The notes below the pieces were generated by a model. It made no database searches and was not told the DNA's origin. It saw only the letters and a program-made list of their open reading frames with translations. Below are positions 53,119 through 64,000 of a stretch of 64,000 bases of DNA, piece by piece. Positions within the stretch are counted from its first letter, which is position 1, and the number at the start of each line of letters is the position of its first letter. The stretch covers positions 2,294,001-2,358,000 of the forward strand of contig JACCLO010000010.1 of assembly GCA_029448655.1 (NCBI GenBank), given 5' to 3'. The position numbers and the translations under genes are program-made. The DNA is from Wolfiporia cocos (lineage: Eukaryota > Basidiomycota > Agaricomycetes > Polyporales > Phaeolaceae).

Positions 53119-54338
53119 TCAAATGAGCCACGTAATCCAGTCCGACGAATTCCGAATAATGGCCCCCGCGATCTCTCTTGCGATGACTCTATCCGTCTGT
53201 TCCGAAGGGTGCAGCTCGTCGTACCTATTCGATGCAACCACCGTGCCGGTCAACATACGGGCCGCTAATTCCGCACAACATAACACATCACACACCACAG
53301 AAAGCTGTCCCTTGCCGTCCCCTCAGCAATGGTGCAGTCGCCCGGGCCTGACGTGCTTTCGTTGATCTGCAGGATGCACGACCGGATGCAGCCCGTGACA
53401 TTGTACGGCACGGTGCCGTTCAGGTAGTCTTGTGGATAGCTTCGGACATTTGAGATTAGGCCGTAGGAGTCAAAGATGCCTACACATTGACTCGTCAGTC
53501 AGGTCATCAGGAAGTATATTGAGGCAATGCGATCGCACTCACCAAGATGTGCGCCCTTGAGCGTCGGTGCAAGCGCTTCGAGCATCATTCTTGAAAGCGC
53601 GTTGCCTGTGTTGGTGATCTCAGTCATGAACACATTCCACTCGGTCGTATTCCGTTGTTCCGACCAGTACCCGTTCGGGTACGAGTTTGCGGAGTACAAC
53701 ACGGTATCTTGCAGCGGAAGCATCTGCACAAACGTACGTTATAGGCACATTGACGTACTAAAGCACTTTACTCACGTTCTGGAAAATGAAATTCCGCGCA
53801 CCACTAGCATACAGCACCTTGACCCATTCAACTGCACAGCTGGTGGTATTCACGAGCGTAACACCAGACGTTTGGCTGCCGGTCAGCAAGGCGTTCGCAC
53901 CGACGTCGTTCGTCCCTATCCAGAGCGTGTACATTGTCGTTGTGGGGTCAAGCTCGAGCGAGCCATTCTTTTCCTCCGTGAAGTACAGCGGCAGTTGGGA
54001 CTCGAATACGGACGGGTACGGCCGGTATGTCAGATTGTTGGAACACGTGGCGCCGGATCGCGCGAACGGGTACAGCGTGAAGTTTCCGTACATCGCCGCG
54101 TACACTGGCCATGCTGTTCCGTTGTCTCCTGTTTGGTGCTGTGCAGAACAAGTGAAGGGTCGATCACAGGCTAGGACTTGTGGCTAGGAGAGCGAGCACG
54201 CACAACGTCCGTGTAGGAGTCTCCGAATGTCACGAGGTTCTTGATCTGCCCGGGGTACGGTCCCTGGGCGACACCCAGGCGCGTAAACGCGAGCAGCAGT
54301 GCAAGCGTCGTGAGACGGAGGAGGTCAAACACGGCCAT
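53119..54338 (-). CDS. GDSL acetylesterase, carbohydrate esterase family 16, copy a
   Basis: Minus strand, five exons, 322 residues. CE16 enzymes release acetyl groups from xylo-oligosaccharides and xylan. Signal peptide MAVFDLLRLTTLALLLAFTR-LGVAQ. Catalytic serine in VTFGDSYTD (Ser41), Gly block near GATCSNN, Asn122 in LWIGTND, and the Asp/His pair in YDELHPSEQ near the C-terminus: the SGNH set is complete. Many Asn glycosylation sequons (NLT, NGT, NVT, NST). Introns all start GTGAGT/GTGCGT/GTGTGT. Ends RNSSDWITWLI. Secreted; tandem neighbour of copy b at 55670-56895. Confidence 0.88.
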
Positions 54339-55669
54339 TTCGCGTCGAGGGCACCGCGCTCTCGCACCGCGGTTTCTCTTATACACTACCTCCTTTCTGC
54401 ATGCGCGCATCGACCCTTGGTCATGGGTTACAGCTCATTTCAACTGCCTGCATTCTCACTTTCATTCGAAACGATCTCTTCGCTTGAGAGGACGAGCGGC
54501 GCGTGCGGCGCGTGACCACAATGAATGGCTGCGATTGGAATTCGAGCAGATTTTACTTCGGCGACGCATACTTCGATGTGCATCGAAGCCGTGTTGAGCC
54601 GACATTTTTCCAGCAGACAAACTGGCGTCCCGCGGTCGCGGTGTGCGTTGATGCAATACGCTGAACAGCTGATCAGACGCGTTTGTCACGATCTCGTGAT
54701 CTGCAGTCACGGAATGAGAGATCAGAATGTGCACATGCCTCGGTACGGCACTCTCCTTGATCTAAAACGCTAGCAGCTACATCTCCCTGCTTTCGCCAAG
54801 GCGGTATTTGCGCCCAAAGGCTTTCTAAATAAATGCCGCGATCGGGTCGAGCACTTTGAGTGATGGGACAGGAAGATCTGGATTCAGAATACGCCGCTCG
54901 AGTACCGCAATGATGATAGCAGATGAAGTGATAATCCTCATCTGATGCACTATCCTTGTGTGAAATCATGTTATTAAGCACCGTGATTATTGTAATCTCG
55001 CCTCTTTATCAGATTCGGACTAGCTCCTGTCGTATCGTGCGCTTTGGACACGATACTTCTCCTAGAGCGATTAGGACATGCGCCCTTCAGCCATCTATCT
55101 CAGCCGTCACCGGTCACCACTGACTATGGTCTGATGGACTAGCCGATATATGCGGTTTGGATACTAGGATAGTGCTACTCACAAGTCGCATCAGGTCACT
55201 CATCATTCCGATGCGACGACTCATGGAGGACTACACTCAGGGTAGAAATGTTACTTTACTATGCCTGTTGCTCACCTCAGCGCCGTCAACAACGCTGCGA
55301 CTTGTGAACATCTCAAAGCGTGCTGAATCCGTCACGAAAGCCAGGTACATCACTTCTCCTCTCACAGATTATCAGAGGCAAGCTGATATTAGCTGCGCAT
55401 GCAACTGGCTCTAATTGCGCAGACCTCGTACGACGCATTGAAACTCTGCCAACTGTAGCAATCCCTCGCTGCTGTGGTGCATCTTTGAACGTACAAAACT
55501 GTACTATTGAGCATCCGCAATCTCTGACTTGGTCATCAAAGTCTGCCAAAACAGAACAATCATGCAGTATGTACACGTCGCCGCAACCACTCCTTGCTGC
55601 GTCAATGTCTGCGCTTAGTCATTGTTAGCAATCCCACTTGATTGACAAGGTATTCGATGGAACGTTCGG
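54339..55669. repeat. Intergenic between the two esterases
   Basis: 54340-54730 matches 56896-57250 upstream of copy b (GCATGCGCGCATCGACCC, CTTGGTCATGGGTT, CTGCATTCTCACT). 55157-55420 matches 57900-58150 (TCACTCACAAG..., GGAGGACTACACTCAGG, ACTTGTGA...GCTGAATCCGT, CTGATATTAGC). No gene. Confidence 0.6.
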
Positions 55670-56895
55670 TCAGATGAGCCAGGTGATCCAGTCCGACGAG
55701 TTCCGAACAATGGCCCCCGCGATCTCCCTAGCAATGACCCTATCTGTCTGCTCCGATGGGTGCAGCTCGTCGAACCTGTCCAGTACGAATACCACACCAA
55801 TCAACACATCGACAACGGTTCACAAGACTGCACAGCACGCACCACAAGTAGCTATCCCTCGCTGTCCCTTCTGCGATGGTGCAGTCGCCCAAGTCCGACG
55901 TGCTCTCGTTGATCTGCAAGATGCATGACCGGATGCAGCCCGTGACATTGTACGGCGCAGTGCCGTTCAGGTAGTTTTGCGGGTAAGCGTGAATGTCTGC
56001 GACGAGACCATACGAGTCGAAGATACCTGTTTGCCGCCCCACGGCCGTTAGATGACACTAGCAGAAGGTGCGTAACGAACGGGCCGGGCGTACCGAGATG
56101 CGCACCCTCGAGCGTCGGTGCGAGGGCTTCGAGCATCACTCTCGAGAGCGCGTTTCCGGTGTTAGTAAATTCGGTCATCACGACGTTCCACTCAGTCGTG
56201 TTCCGCTGCTCGGTCCAGTACCGATTTGGGTATGAGTCCGCAGAGTATAGGACCGTGTCTTGCAGCGGGAGCATCTATACATAGGTGAGACACTTCTTGT
56301 GACGAGCGCACCACGTTCTCTCACGTTCTGAAAGACGAAGTTCCTCGCACCACTCGCGTAAAGCACCCTCACCCACTCGACTGCACAGCCGATGGTGTCT
56401 ACGAGCGTGACGCCGGGCGTCTGGCTGCCCGTGATCAGCGAATTCACGCCAACGTCGTTCGTACCGATCCAGAGCGTGTACATCGTCGATTCCGGATCGA
56501 GTTCGAGTGAGCCATTGTACTCCTCTGTGAAGTACAGCGGCAGCTGATACTCAAACACAGACGGGAATGGCCGGTATGTCAAGTAGTTCGAGCACGTGGC
56601 GCCGGCTTTCGCAAACGGGTACAGTGTAAAGTTTCCGTACATCGCTGCGTAGATTGGCCATGCCGTGCCATTGTCTCCTGCGTTAACCTGGTGCGCACAT
56701 GGGAATCAACGTTTGCACGGATTCATCAACGAAAGGCGGCACGACGCAAAGGGTACGCACGACATCCGAGTAGGAATCTCCGAATGTCACGAGGTTCTTG
56801 ATCTGCCCGGGGTATGGTCCCTGGGCGACACCTAGGCGCGTAAACGCGAGCAGCAGTGCAAGCGTCGTGAGACGGAGGAGGTCGAACGCAGCCAT
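55670..56895 (-). CDS. GDSL acetylesterase, carbohydrate esterase family 16, copy b
   Basis: Minus strand, five exons in the same positions as copy a. Signal peptide MAAFDLLRLTTLALLLAFTR-LGVAQ; Ser in VTFGDSYSD, LWIGTNDVG, and FDELHPSEQ, so catalytically complete. Differences from copy a include VNAGDNGTAWP versus HQTGDNGTAWP after intron 1 and SYLW versus SFLW before the last exon. Copy a's HQT looks like the derived form. Likely product of a recent ~2.55-kb tandem duplication. Confidence 0.88.
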
Positions 56896-58582
56896 TTCGC
56901 GTCGAGGACGCCGCGCTCTCTCACCGCGGCTGCTCTTATACACTATCTCCCTTCTGCATGCGTGCATTGATACTTGGTCATGGGTTGCGGCTTATTTTTT
57001 TGCCTGCATTCTCACTCTCACCGGAGGTGCTCCTGCATCCCGAGGTTGTCTGCTTGCTTGTATTTTTGCGAGGAAGCGCCCCGCGTGATCACGTTCCTCG
57101 GACGAGATTGGTGACTTTTACTTCGGCGACGCGGATTTTTGTGTGCATGAAGCCGTAGTAAGCCGACATTTGTCCAGCAAGCGGACTGTGGCGTCCCGAG
57201 GTACGCGTTAGGCCTGAGCAGCTGATCAGACACGTTTTGTCACGGCCTCGTGATCTGAAGTCACGAAATGCTGAGTATGCACATACCTTGCGTGGGATCT
57301 TCCTTTATCATCCTCCCTCCGCTAGCGGTCACATCTTCCTACTTTCGCCAAGGCGGTAACAAGGTTTAAGGATGGTCTCAATAAATGGTGAGCATGCCAA
57401 GTGACAGGACCAGACCGTGGAAGACGCCGTTCGAGCGTTCGCAACAGTGATAGCAAATGAATTGATGATCCTATTCGATATATTTGTCTTATGAATTTTT
57501 CATCGAGGCAGACGGCTTTTAACCATCGTGGTTGTCGTAGCTATATCTGCACTGACGTGAGTGCACTGAGACTCATTTAGATTGGGGCATTTCCCTTCAA
57601 AGCCAGATCTGTTCCCCTTATCAAATTCGCACTCACTGACGAGATTATGTGTGCAGCCGACGCACCTGTAGTAGGTCAGACTATCGACTGCTGTAAACGT
57701 CAAGGTAAGCCATGTCGTGCCAATATTGCCTAACCTACCGAAGCGCGCGCCTTGGAAGCGTTACTTATAGTGTTCCTTAGCTTATCACCCACCCGCCTCA
57801 TCCCCCCTGTTCCTGGGGCGGGTATGAAATGCGTTCTACAGCAATATGTCTCAGGCGTCACTACTGACCAAGGTAAGGTGGACTAGCCTGCACATGCGAT
57901 CTGGATAGCGATAGGGCCACTCACAAGCTGCAACAAGTCATTTATCATTCTAATCCGGCTCTCGGAGGACTATACTCAGGTGAGATATTGCTACTTAATG
58001 TCCGCTACTTATCACAGCGCCGCCACAAGTACTGTAACTTGTGAGCACTTCACAGTGGGCTGAATCCGTGATAGCTAGGTATATCGCTTTCCCTCTTGCA
58101 GATTGTCGAAAACAAACTGATATTAGCCACGCATGCAAGGCTGATAATGGTGCAGGCTACTTACAATGCTATACGAAAATGTTGTTATTCATCAGATCAG
58201 ATGAGTCGTATCTCGTTTCCGAGACCCTTGTTCCCTCTCGCATAACGATTACATGAGGCTCGAGACCTTCTGACGCACAATGTGTGTACTCTGCACTTCA
58301 GATCCACTGTGGATGTCTGCATTGAGGACCTCCAAAATCTACTGCTCACAAAGAGTCTCTCAAATTGCTTGCCGGTGCTTGGACGAAACGCTCGTCGGGC
58401 GGCATCTCGTCACCGGTAAGAGCGTATCATCGGTCTGCAATAACACAGGTCTCTCATAAAGGATAACTGCGCAGTTCTCGTGCTCCCGTGCGCTGCCTGC
58501 ATCCCTGATCTAGAATGTTCCGAGTCCACCATCTCACGATACAAACAACCAGCGCCAATAATCCCGAGACCCGTCTCCTCGG
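56896..58582. repeat. Upstream DNA of copy b, part of duplicated block
   Basis: Matches 54340-55420 in patches as described there. 57500-57703 has a minus-strand frame with no features. Confidence 0.5.
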
Positions 58583-58873
58583 TTAAGAGGCGCCTGATGC
58601 GGCAGTCTCCAAGAGTAAAGACCTGATTGGCGAACATCCATGGCGCTCGGGGCTAACTGCGCAAGCGATTCCGAGTCCCTTCTCCTTTGTGCCTTGGCTC
58701 CGAATTACGTCTCCGCCGAAGCTCATGGCCTGGAGCGCATGTGGTGAGTACTGTATGACCGGAACGCTGAGATGGGCGAGAGCGGCATTGAGTAGAGGAC
58801 ATTTGCCCATCAGACGTGCAGAAGGTGGTGAACTGTCGATTACTCGGGACACCTTAATACCGCATGGCAGCAT
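58583..58873 (-). CDS. Possible exon of unknown gene
   Basis: ATG at 58873. MLPCGIKVSRVIDSSPPSAR followed by LNAALAHLSVPVIQYSPHAL and MSFGGDVIRSQGTKEKGLGI reads like ordinary protein, but no family is recognised and the C-terminal part loses that look. Could be a decayed gene. Confidence 0.25.
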   Translation of the reverse strand: MLPCGIKVSRVIDSSPPSARLMGKCPLLNAALAHLSVPVIQYSPHALQAMSFGGDVIRSQGTKEKGLGIACAVSPERHGCSPIRSLLLETAASGAS

Positions 58874-59452
58874 CTATGATCGCCCTGGCCTTGGGCGGTC
58901 GATGCGGACTTCGCCGTCTACGAATCCTCCCGGGGAATGCAGCGTTGTGCATCTATCAGGTACCCCCGCATTATCGCATAAATGTGCACGAGGCGTGGGC
59001 GTTGGCACGGCGCGCACAAGGCGGATCGGCGCCGAAGGTCGTCGGCAAACGCGCCGATCTCCCTTCGCGCTTCTCTTCGCCAGGCTCAAGTTCATATGTC
59101 CACTATGACCAAATAACGAGCTTCGCAGACGATCTGTATGAGCTCGATAGCTCGGATGTAATAGGCTGTACAGGAAGCGCCGCCCACGCGACCGTGCGTC
59201 AGCCATTAAAATGCGTCGCATTTCGTGTGTTATCTGTATTGTGACCGTAAGCGATGCGTTAGTACTTACATGTCAACAGGGACAACCATTACTTCAAGGT
59301 GGTCTGATATGCATTACCGCTGATCCAACGTTCATATGGCCGCTAGTCTTGACTGATGTCATGATCTGCTAGACGAGATGTCAGTCAAGGCAAGCGGCGG
59401 TTTCACTCTGCTGAAACCGACTCGTCAGGAGGCTCGCGAGCTCGCAAGGATG

Positions 59453-59785
59453 TCAGACCCTTGCTTCGTTACGTACAAGCCTATATACCGCAACCTGTTT
59501 ATTTCCGCGGATGGCAGACACCATTGCTGTTCTAAAGTTGTAGTGAATGAGGGGAGCGCCCTCCTCCATGGGGGGGGGTCGGGACTCCGGTGAGCCTTCA
59601 CGTCCACTTTGCGGCTTCTTCACGAACTCCTTCAGCGAGCAGTCGCTTCGGAGTGTATCAATGAGCCCGCGACGATTGGTGCTATTAAGTGTATCCGCAA
59701 CCATGCTATTGAGTGTATCCGCAGCCACGCATCTTTTTGGAATGTCTCCACTAGCGTTCTTTTTCTGAACCTTATTATGATTCAC
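59453..59785 (-). CDS. Open frame with a short duplicated segment, uncertain
   Basis: 110 codons on the minus strand; includes VAADTLNSMVADTLNS from a 24-bp tandem repeat (plus strand AGTGTATCCGCAACCATGC, then AGTGTATCCGCAGCCACGC at about 59688-59733). No family recognised. 59786-60765 shows nothing else supported. Confidence 0.2.
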   Translation of the reverse strand: MNHNKVQKKNASGDIPKRCVAADTLNSMVADTLNSTNRRGLIDTLRSDCSLKEFVKKPQSGREGSPESRPPPMEEGAPLIHYNFRTAMVSAIRGNKQVAVYRLVRNEARV

Positions 59786-60765
59786 GCGGTTGCGAACCTC
59801 AAGACAAGTTCACGCTCCCGACCTCTGGAAGCCAGTTGCTGCCTTTGCGGAAAATGACGCACCAGCAAGGGTTCTCTCTCTGACGTTACCCCGGTTCGAA
59901 TGTCGAACAGTCAACCTGGGACACGGCTCGACGGCGTTGTATGTCGCAGAACAGCCGAGGCTTGACGGCCCCTCAGGTGCCTCTCTATCCCCGCGCTCGC
60001 CCTGAATACAGTCGATAGACGTGGTGCTCTGGCAATTCCGCTGAAATCATAATCAGAAAATTCGCCTGGGCATCATGAATTCGGCGACTGCCACAACAGG
60101 TCGATTCCACGCTGTCCACCCCGCGTCGTATAGAGCACCGTCGAGCCAAAATTAGGTGAGCCCTCTTCTTCATACCAGCTTTAATGACTTGCTTCCGCAG
60201 TTCTGTGAGGACATCATGAACGTGCTGGCTATACTTATGGACCGTTCAAGCGTCGCGCATTATTCGAGATGTGGCGGTCCGGCTCGCATGCAGTTGATTA
60301 GATAGCATCTTGCCGTTATCTGATTACCCCCTCAGGTGATTATCAGATAAGGCTAGATCGTGATGGCTCGGTTGCGTATTCTCTTGGCAAGCGGGTGGAG
60401 ACCACAGCGCACCACGACGAGCTCGATGCCCACACAATGGGTCCATGACAAGGACAAGAGACCAACACACAAACATTAATCTAGCTGTGGGTGCACGGCG
60501 CCGGCCACAGCGCCGTCGGGAACTGCCTAATCCGGATACCCAGATCTTGATCAGACGTGACGCGCGCCCCAAAATTTCGGATGTGCATGCCGACTCCGAC
60601 CTGCCGGGACTCTCCACTTTCTGTTCAGCCCTGGAAGATCCAATCGACCCGTGCCCAGAGTATCTGATAAGATGAGCCGATGCGTCCCGTTCTCGTGTGG
60701 TTCCCCCTCCCCGCTCATTCACCCGCCCTGCTTGGCATTTTGTCGAGCGGCCCCTCCGTCGTGCA

Positions 60766-63219
60766 ATGAGCCCAGAATTACCAGTCGTCGAGAAGGCCCC
60801 TTACTCCCCCGACGTCCAGCTCGATGACAATGACGACAAGTCCGAGAGTGTCTCCTACTCGTCCGAGGCCAGCCCGCGCAAGCGGAGGCTGCCCATAGGG
60901 TGGCAGCTTGTGATGATTGTATTGACTTGCCTGTGTTCGTGTAAGTGTGTGTCCAGCTTTCCGTACGGCCTTGGCGTTGATTATTACCGGCACGGTAGTC
61001 GGCAACCACTGGTCAAATGTGAGCTGTGCACTCTCGGCGCGCCACCGCGTCTGTACTAACCTCGATTGATTACAGGGCCTCGTCGTGTTCGTGACAATCG
61101 CAAAATTCGCGCATGCGATGTTGACTTTCTCGCAGGTCGCTGAAGACTACGATTATCAAGGAGACACACATTAACAACTCTCAGTTTGCTACTCTTGTAT
61201 GTTTTATTTATTTCTGGTTATTCATGAAGCTTACCCCGGCCATCTAGGTTGCCATCACTAACCTTGTACGTCGTCCGCATCATCGTCAACTCAGCGGCCA
61301 AGCTTACCCCACATGCTTGGCAGATTAACACGTTCCTATGCATCGGGTTCGGCTTCTGCATTGACAAATGGGGCGGTGCTTCGACGACCGTCATATTTGC
61401 CGCGTTCCACTTGGCCGGGTCCGTAATTCAGGCCGGCGCGGCGACCAACAATCTTAACAGTTATGCACTGCTCATTGTCGGCAAAGTTGTTGCCGCGATC
61501 GGCGATGGTTCATTGGACAATGCCCAGCATAGGATATTCACGACCTATTTTGCACCTGGTCGTGGTTTTGCGTTCTCTATCGGTCCGTCCCACTCCGAAT
61601 ACCCGCTGAGTGCTTTCGGTCTCATCTTCAGCCCTCCCGATATTAGGTGCCATCTGGTAGGAAGATCTGTTCGCGCGCCGTCCGCGCTGTACTGACCGGT
61701 TCCGCTCCAGGGGAGTCGCCAACCTTGCCCAATTTACGGGTCAATCAACCGCAAACGTCATCGCCTCGCACTTCAACTCATATGCGTACGCCTTGTGGAT
61801 CGGCGCGGCTATCGGGCTATTCTCCTTCCTCTGCGCCGTCGGCGTCGTGATCCTCGACAGGTACCTCCGCGTGCGCTACGTCATCACGGATCACAGCAAC
61901 GGGCGACAGCATACAGGGACGACACGCGGCCCAACGTTCACTCTTCAAGCAATTCGCCACCTCCCGGTCACATTCTGGATCGTTGTCGCGTTCGCCGTCT
62001 TCGAGAACGCGGGCGTCCAAGCGTTCGTGTCGATCTCCACGTACGTCACGTGATCGCATCATGTTTCCCATGAAGGCTGCTGATTGCTGCGGGATCTGAT
62101 CGCCCGCTCTCGCACAGGCAATTCGCACAGCAGCGCCTGAAGAAGGGAGCTGTCATTGGAGGATGGGTCTCGAGCTTTTACCTGCTGCTTCCCGCGTGCC
62201 TGACCCCATTCCTTGGGATCTACATTGATACGTTCGGGCAGCGGATAAGCTTCCGTGAGGACGCCACTGCATGTGTGCGTCTTGAGATGCTGATAGAATC
62301 GGTTTTATTACAGTCTTCCTTTCCGGACTAACCTTCCTGATTTCTATGCTGTTCCTGAGATTCTCGCAGACTGTGCCGACTTTCAGTATGTCGATATACA
62401 CTCATTTTGCAAAGATACATTCAGACTGAGCGGTTCTGCAGTTGCTGCGTATGTTTTCTACGCTTTGTCGCAGGTAATATTCAATATCCAGTATCCATTG
62501 CGACTGCGACTAATTGTTTGCTCCCTCAGGCTGTAACACCAGCACCACAAGTCGAGATCGTGCGCACAATCATTCCGGATCCACAAAACTACGCAACTGG
62601 GTGAGTACATCATAAAGTCGCCTATGTACACGTTCTCATTTCCGACCACAGATTTGCTATCAAGAGTATGTATCGTTGTTCGAACAGCACCCTCATATGA
62701 TACTGAACACGTACCTTTACCCTTGATTGGACTGGATTCTACACCGATGGTGTAGAATCCGTTGTCCAAGCATCAATTGTCATCATCACGACAGCGGCGG
62801 GTAAGCTGCAGGACGAGTCTCCCACGAACTCCCTCGAGAACGCCGTTTCGCTCTGGCTCGCATACGCGTTCATCTCCGTCGCCATCTCCGGCGGCCTGCT
62901 CATAGTCTCATACGTTTCCCCGGGCCTGCTCCCTGCCGCGCGCCTCTCGCAGATCTCGCCGCGCGCCCTCCCCGCGGAGGTCGAGCGGCTCGCTGCGAAG
63001 AAGGATGTCACCGTGCACAAGGAGGATCTCGGCGAGGGCGCGACCGAGCTCACGCTGAAGGAGAAGCAGCTGAAGGCACCGAACCCGCGGCTGGCGTGGA
63101 TCGGGTGGACGAGCTGCGCGCTGGGTGCGGCCGTCATTGTGATCGGCTGGGTGCTATTTGGCGTTGGCATCGCGTGGGGCGTGCACGGCTCTGTCATTGC
63201 GGGGACCGTCGGCACGTAG
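60766..63219 (+). CDS. Major facilitator transporter, MFSD1-like
   Basis: Plus strand, about 14 exons; first exon 60766-60940 (donor GTAAGT). The acidic cytosolic N-terminus (MSPELPVVEKAPYSPDVQLD) is followed by RRLPIGWQLVMIVLTCLCSF-GNHWSNGLVVFVTIAKFAHA, ETHINNSQFATL-VAITNL-INTFLCIGFGF, CIDKWGGASTTVIFAAFHLA, KVVAAIGDGSLDNAQHRIFT, ANLAQFTGQSTANVIASHF, LWIGAAIGLFSFLCAVGVVI, PVTFWIVVAFAVFENAGVQA, YLLLPACLTPFLGIYIDTFG, AVSLWLAYAFISVAISGGLL, and last SCALGAAVIVIGWVLFGVG. These give about 12 membrane spans. The order matches MFSD1-type transporters, which in animals export dipeptides from lysosomes; vacuolar location and substrate here are inference. No frame break needed. Confidence 0.75.
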
Positions 63220-63717
63220 CTGCGTGGTTTGTATGTCCGATCAATGTACCATCTTGTTTATTGCATTGTCGCTATCGAGACAGTCATCGGAGGATGGACA
63301 TTCCAGTCGTCATTGGGAAAGTGACTTAAATTTGGTCAGCCTATTGGCTGTTCCATGAGCGTCGTATGCATGACATGCAGGAGATCTTGTTGCAATTCGG
63401 GATTTGCGGCCGATGCGAGGGCACGCGGACGTCGCGTGCATGGCGGGCAAGCTTGCGGGCAAACGAGTTTCTCCGTAGCAATACTTAGGCCGTCAACGTA
63501 GTGACCGTGATGTTACGCAACATCGCGTAACCTTGTGACGTCGCGTCCATTAATGCTTGGCGACGCAGGATCTTACATAACTAGTGATCTTTCGATTCAT
63601 CTGCTTCTATGCGGTGGTACCGCTCTTACATAAATGACTGGCACAACAAGCACCTCTGTACAGTCTCTAGCGCAAGTTATGACCACTCACCGGCACCGAC
63701 TACCCTATTTTAACAAT
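63220..63717. other. Intergenic 3' of MFS gene
   Basis: Holds an inverted repeat GTTACGC / GCGTAAC at 63511-63530. No gene. Confidence 0.45.
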
Positions 63718-64000
63718 TCGGCGCACGTTGGTTTCCTCGTCGCGCGTGAACACGCATACGAGTACTTATCCCGAGGGCCACGAAAAGGCCTGCGCCAGGG
63801 TCGGCCCGCAACACGAGCCGACCCATACCTCGGGACCCCCCCTCCCCCCGCCCCCCACACCCCGTCTCACTCTACTATACTTACACCACACTACAGGCCG
63901 TCGTGATCTTGCTCTTGCTCTTGATGTCTTGGTCTTGCTATGGGACAAAGTGCGCAGCCGGCCATCGCGGGGGCACTAGTCCACCAACACGACGACACGA
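63718..64000 (+). repeat. Repeat A, plus-strand copy cut by window edge
   Basis: TTCGGCGCACGTTGGTTTCC, CTCGTCGCGCGTGAACACGC and onward to CACTAGTCCACCAACACGAC; same subtype as 50271-50945. Confidence 0.75.

Overview
This 64 kb window looks like nuclear DNA of a basidiomycete fungus, probably a wood-decaying agaricomycete. The inference rests on intron-dense genes (introns mostly 50-90 bp, GT-AG), a secreted GH115 glucuronidase, tandem GDSL acetylesterases, an agaricomycete-style F-box protein, a Tad-like LINE, and no bacterial gene layout. All splice models were drawn by eye from splice signals and reading-frame continuity.

Layout. 0-5 kb: broken N-terminal part of a Nudix gene, a 5'-truncated LINE, a solo LTR and an AT-rich repeat. 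6.8-12.3 kb: cluster 1 of a very small cysteine-rich peptide gene family (three genes, + strand). 13.4-18.7 kb: an F-box gene, two TA-flanked terminal-inverted-repeat elements and an intact Nudix hydrolase gene. 19-22.7 kb: cluster 2 of the peptide genes in inverted orientation. 24.2-30 kb: two genes of unknown function plus low-coding DNA. 30.2-30.9 kb: second copy of the 713-bp TIR element. 31.6-37.7 kb: cluster 3 of the peptide genes. 38.1-40.7 kb: LINE ORF1-like fragment and truncated repeats. 41-63.2 kb: gene-dense housekeeping/secreted region with GH115, a small membrane protein, a Cdc20/Cdh1-type APC/C activator, histone chaperone Asf1, two CE16 esterases and an MFSD1-like transporter, punctuated by copies of a ~660-bp repeat (repeat A).

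The most unusual content is the peptide family. Six loci encode an almost invariant 31-residue protein with four cysteines (C-x9-C-x4-C-x-C), split by one intron after codon 2 and preceded by a TATA box and, at most loci, a palindrome built on CTGTGGCG / CGCCACAG. Three further loci belong to a second subtype, of which two are decayed. The genes sit in three related repeat units, one inverted relative to the other two. Peptide sequence is held constant while introns and flanks diverge, which suggests selection on a multi-copy gene. A metal-binding (metallothionein-like) role is a guess from cysteine content only.

The secreted GH115 and CE16 enzymes would act outside the cell on glucuronoxylan side chains and acetyl groups; Asf1 and the Cdc20-like protein act in the nucleus on chromatin assembly and cell-cycle proteolysis. 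No rRNA, tRNA or CRISPR was recognised.
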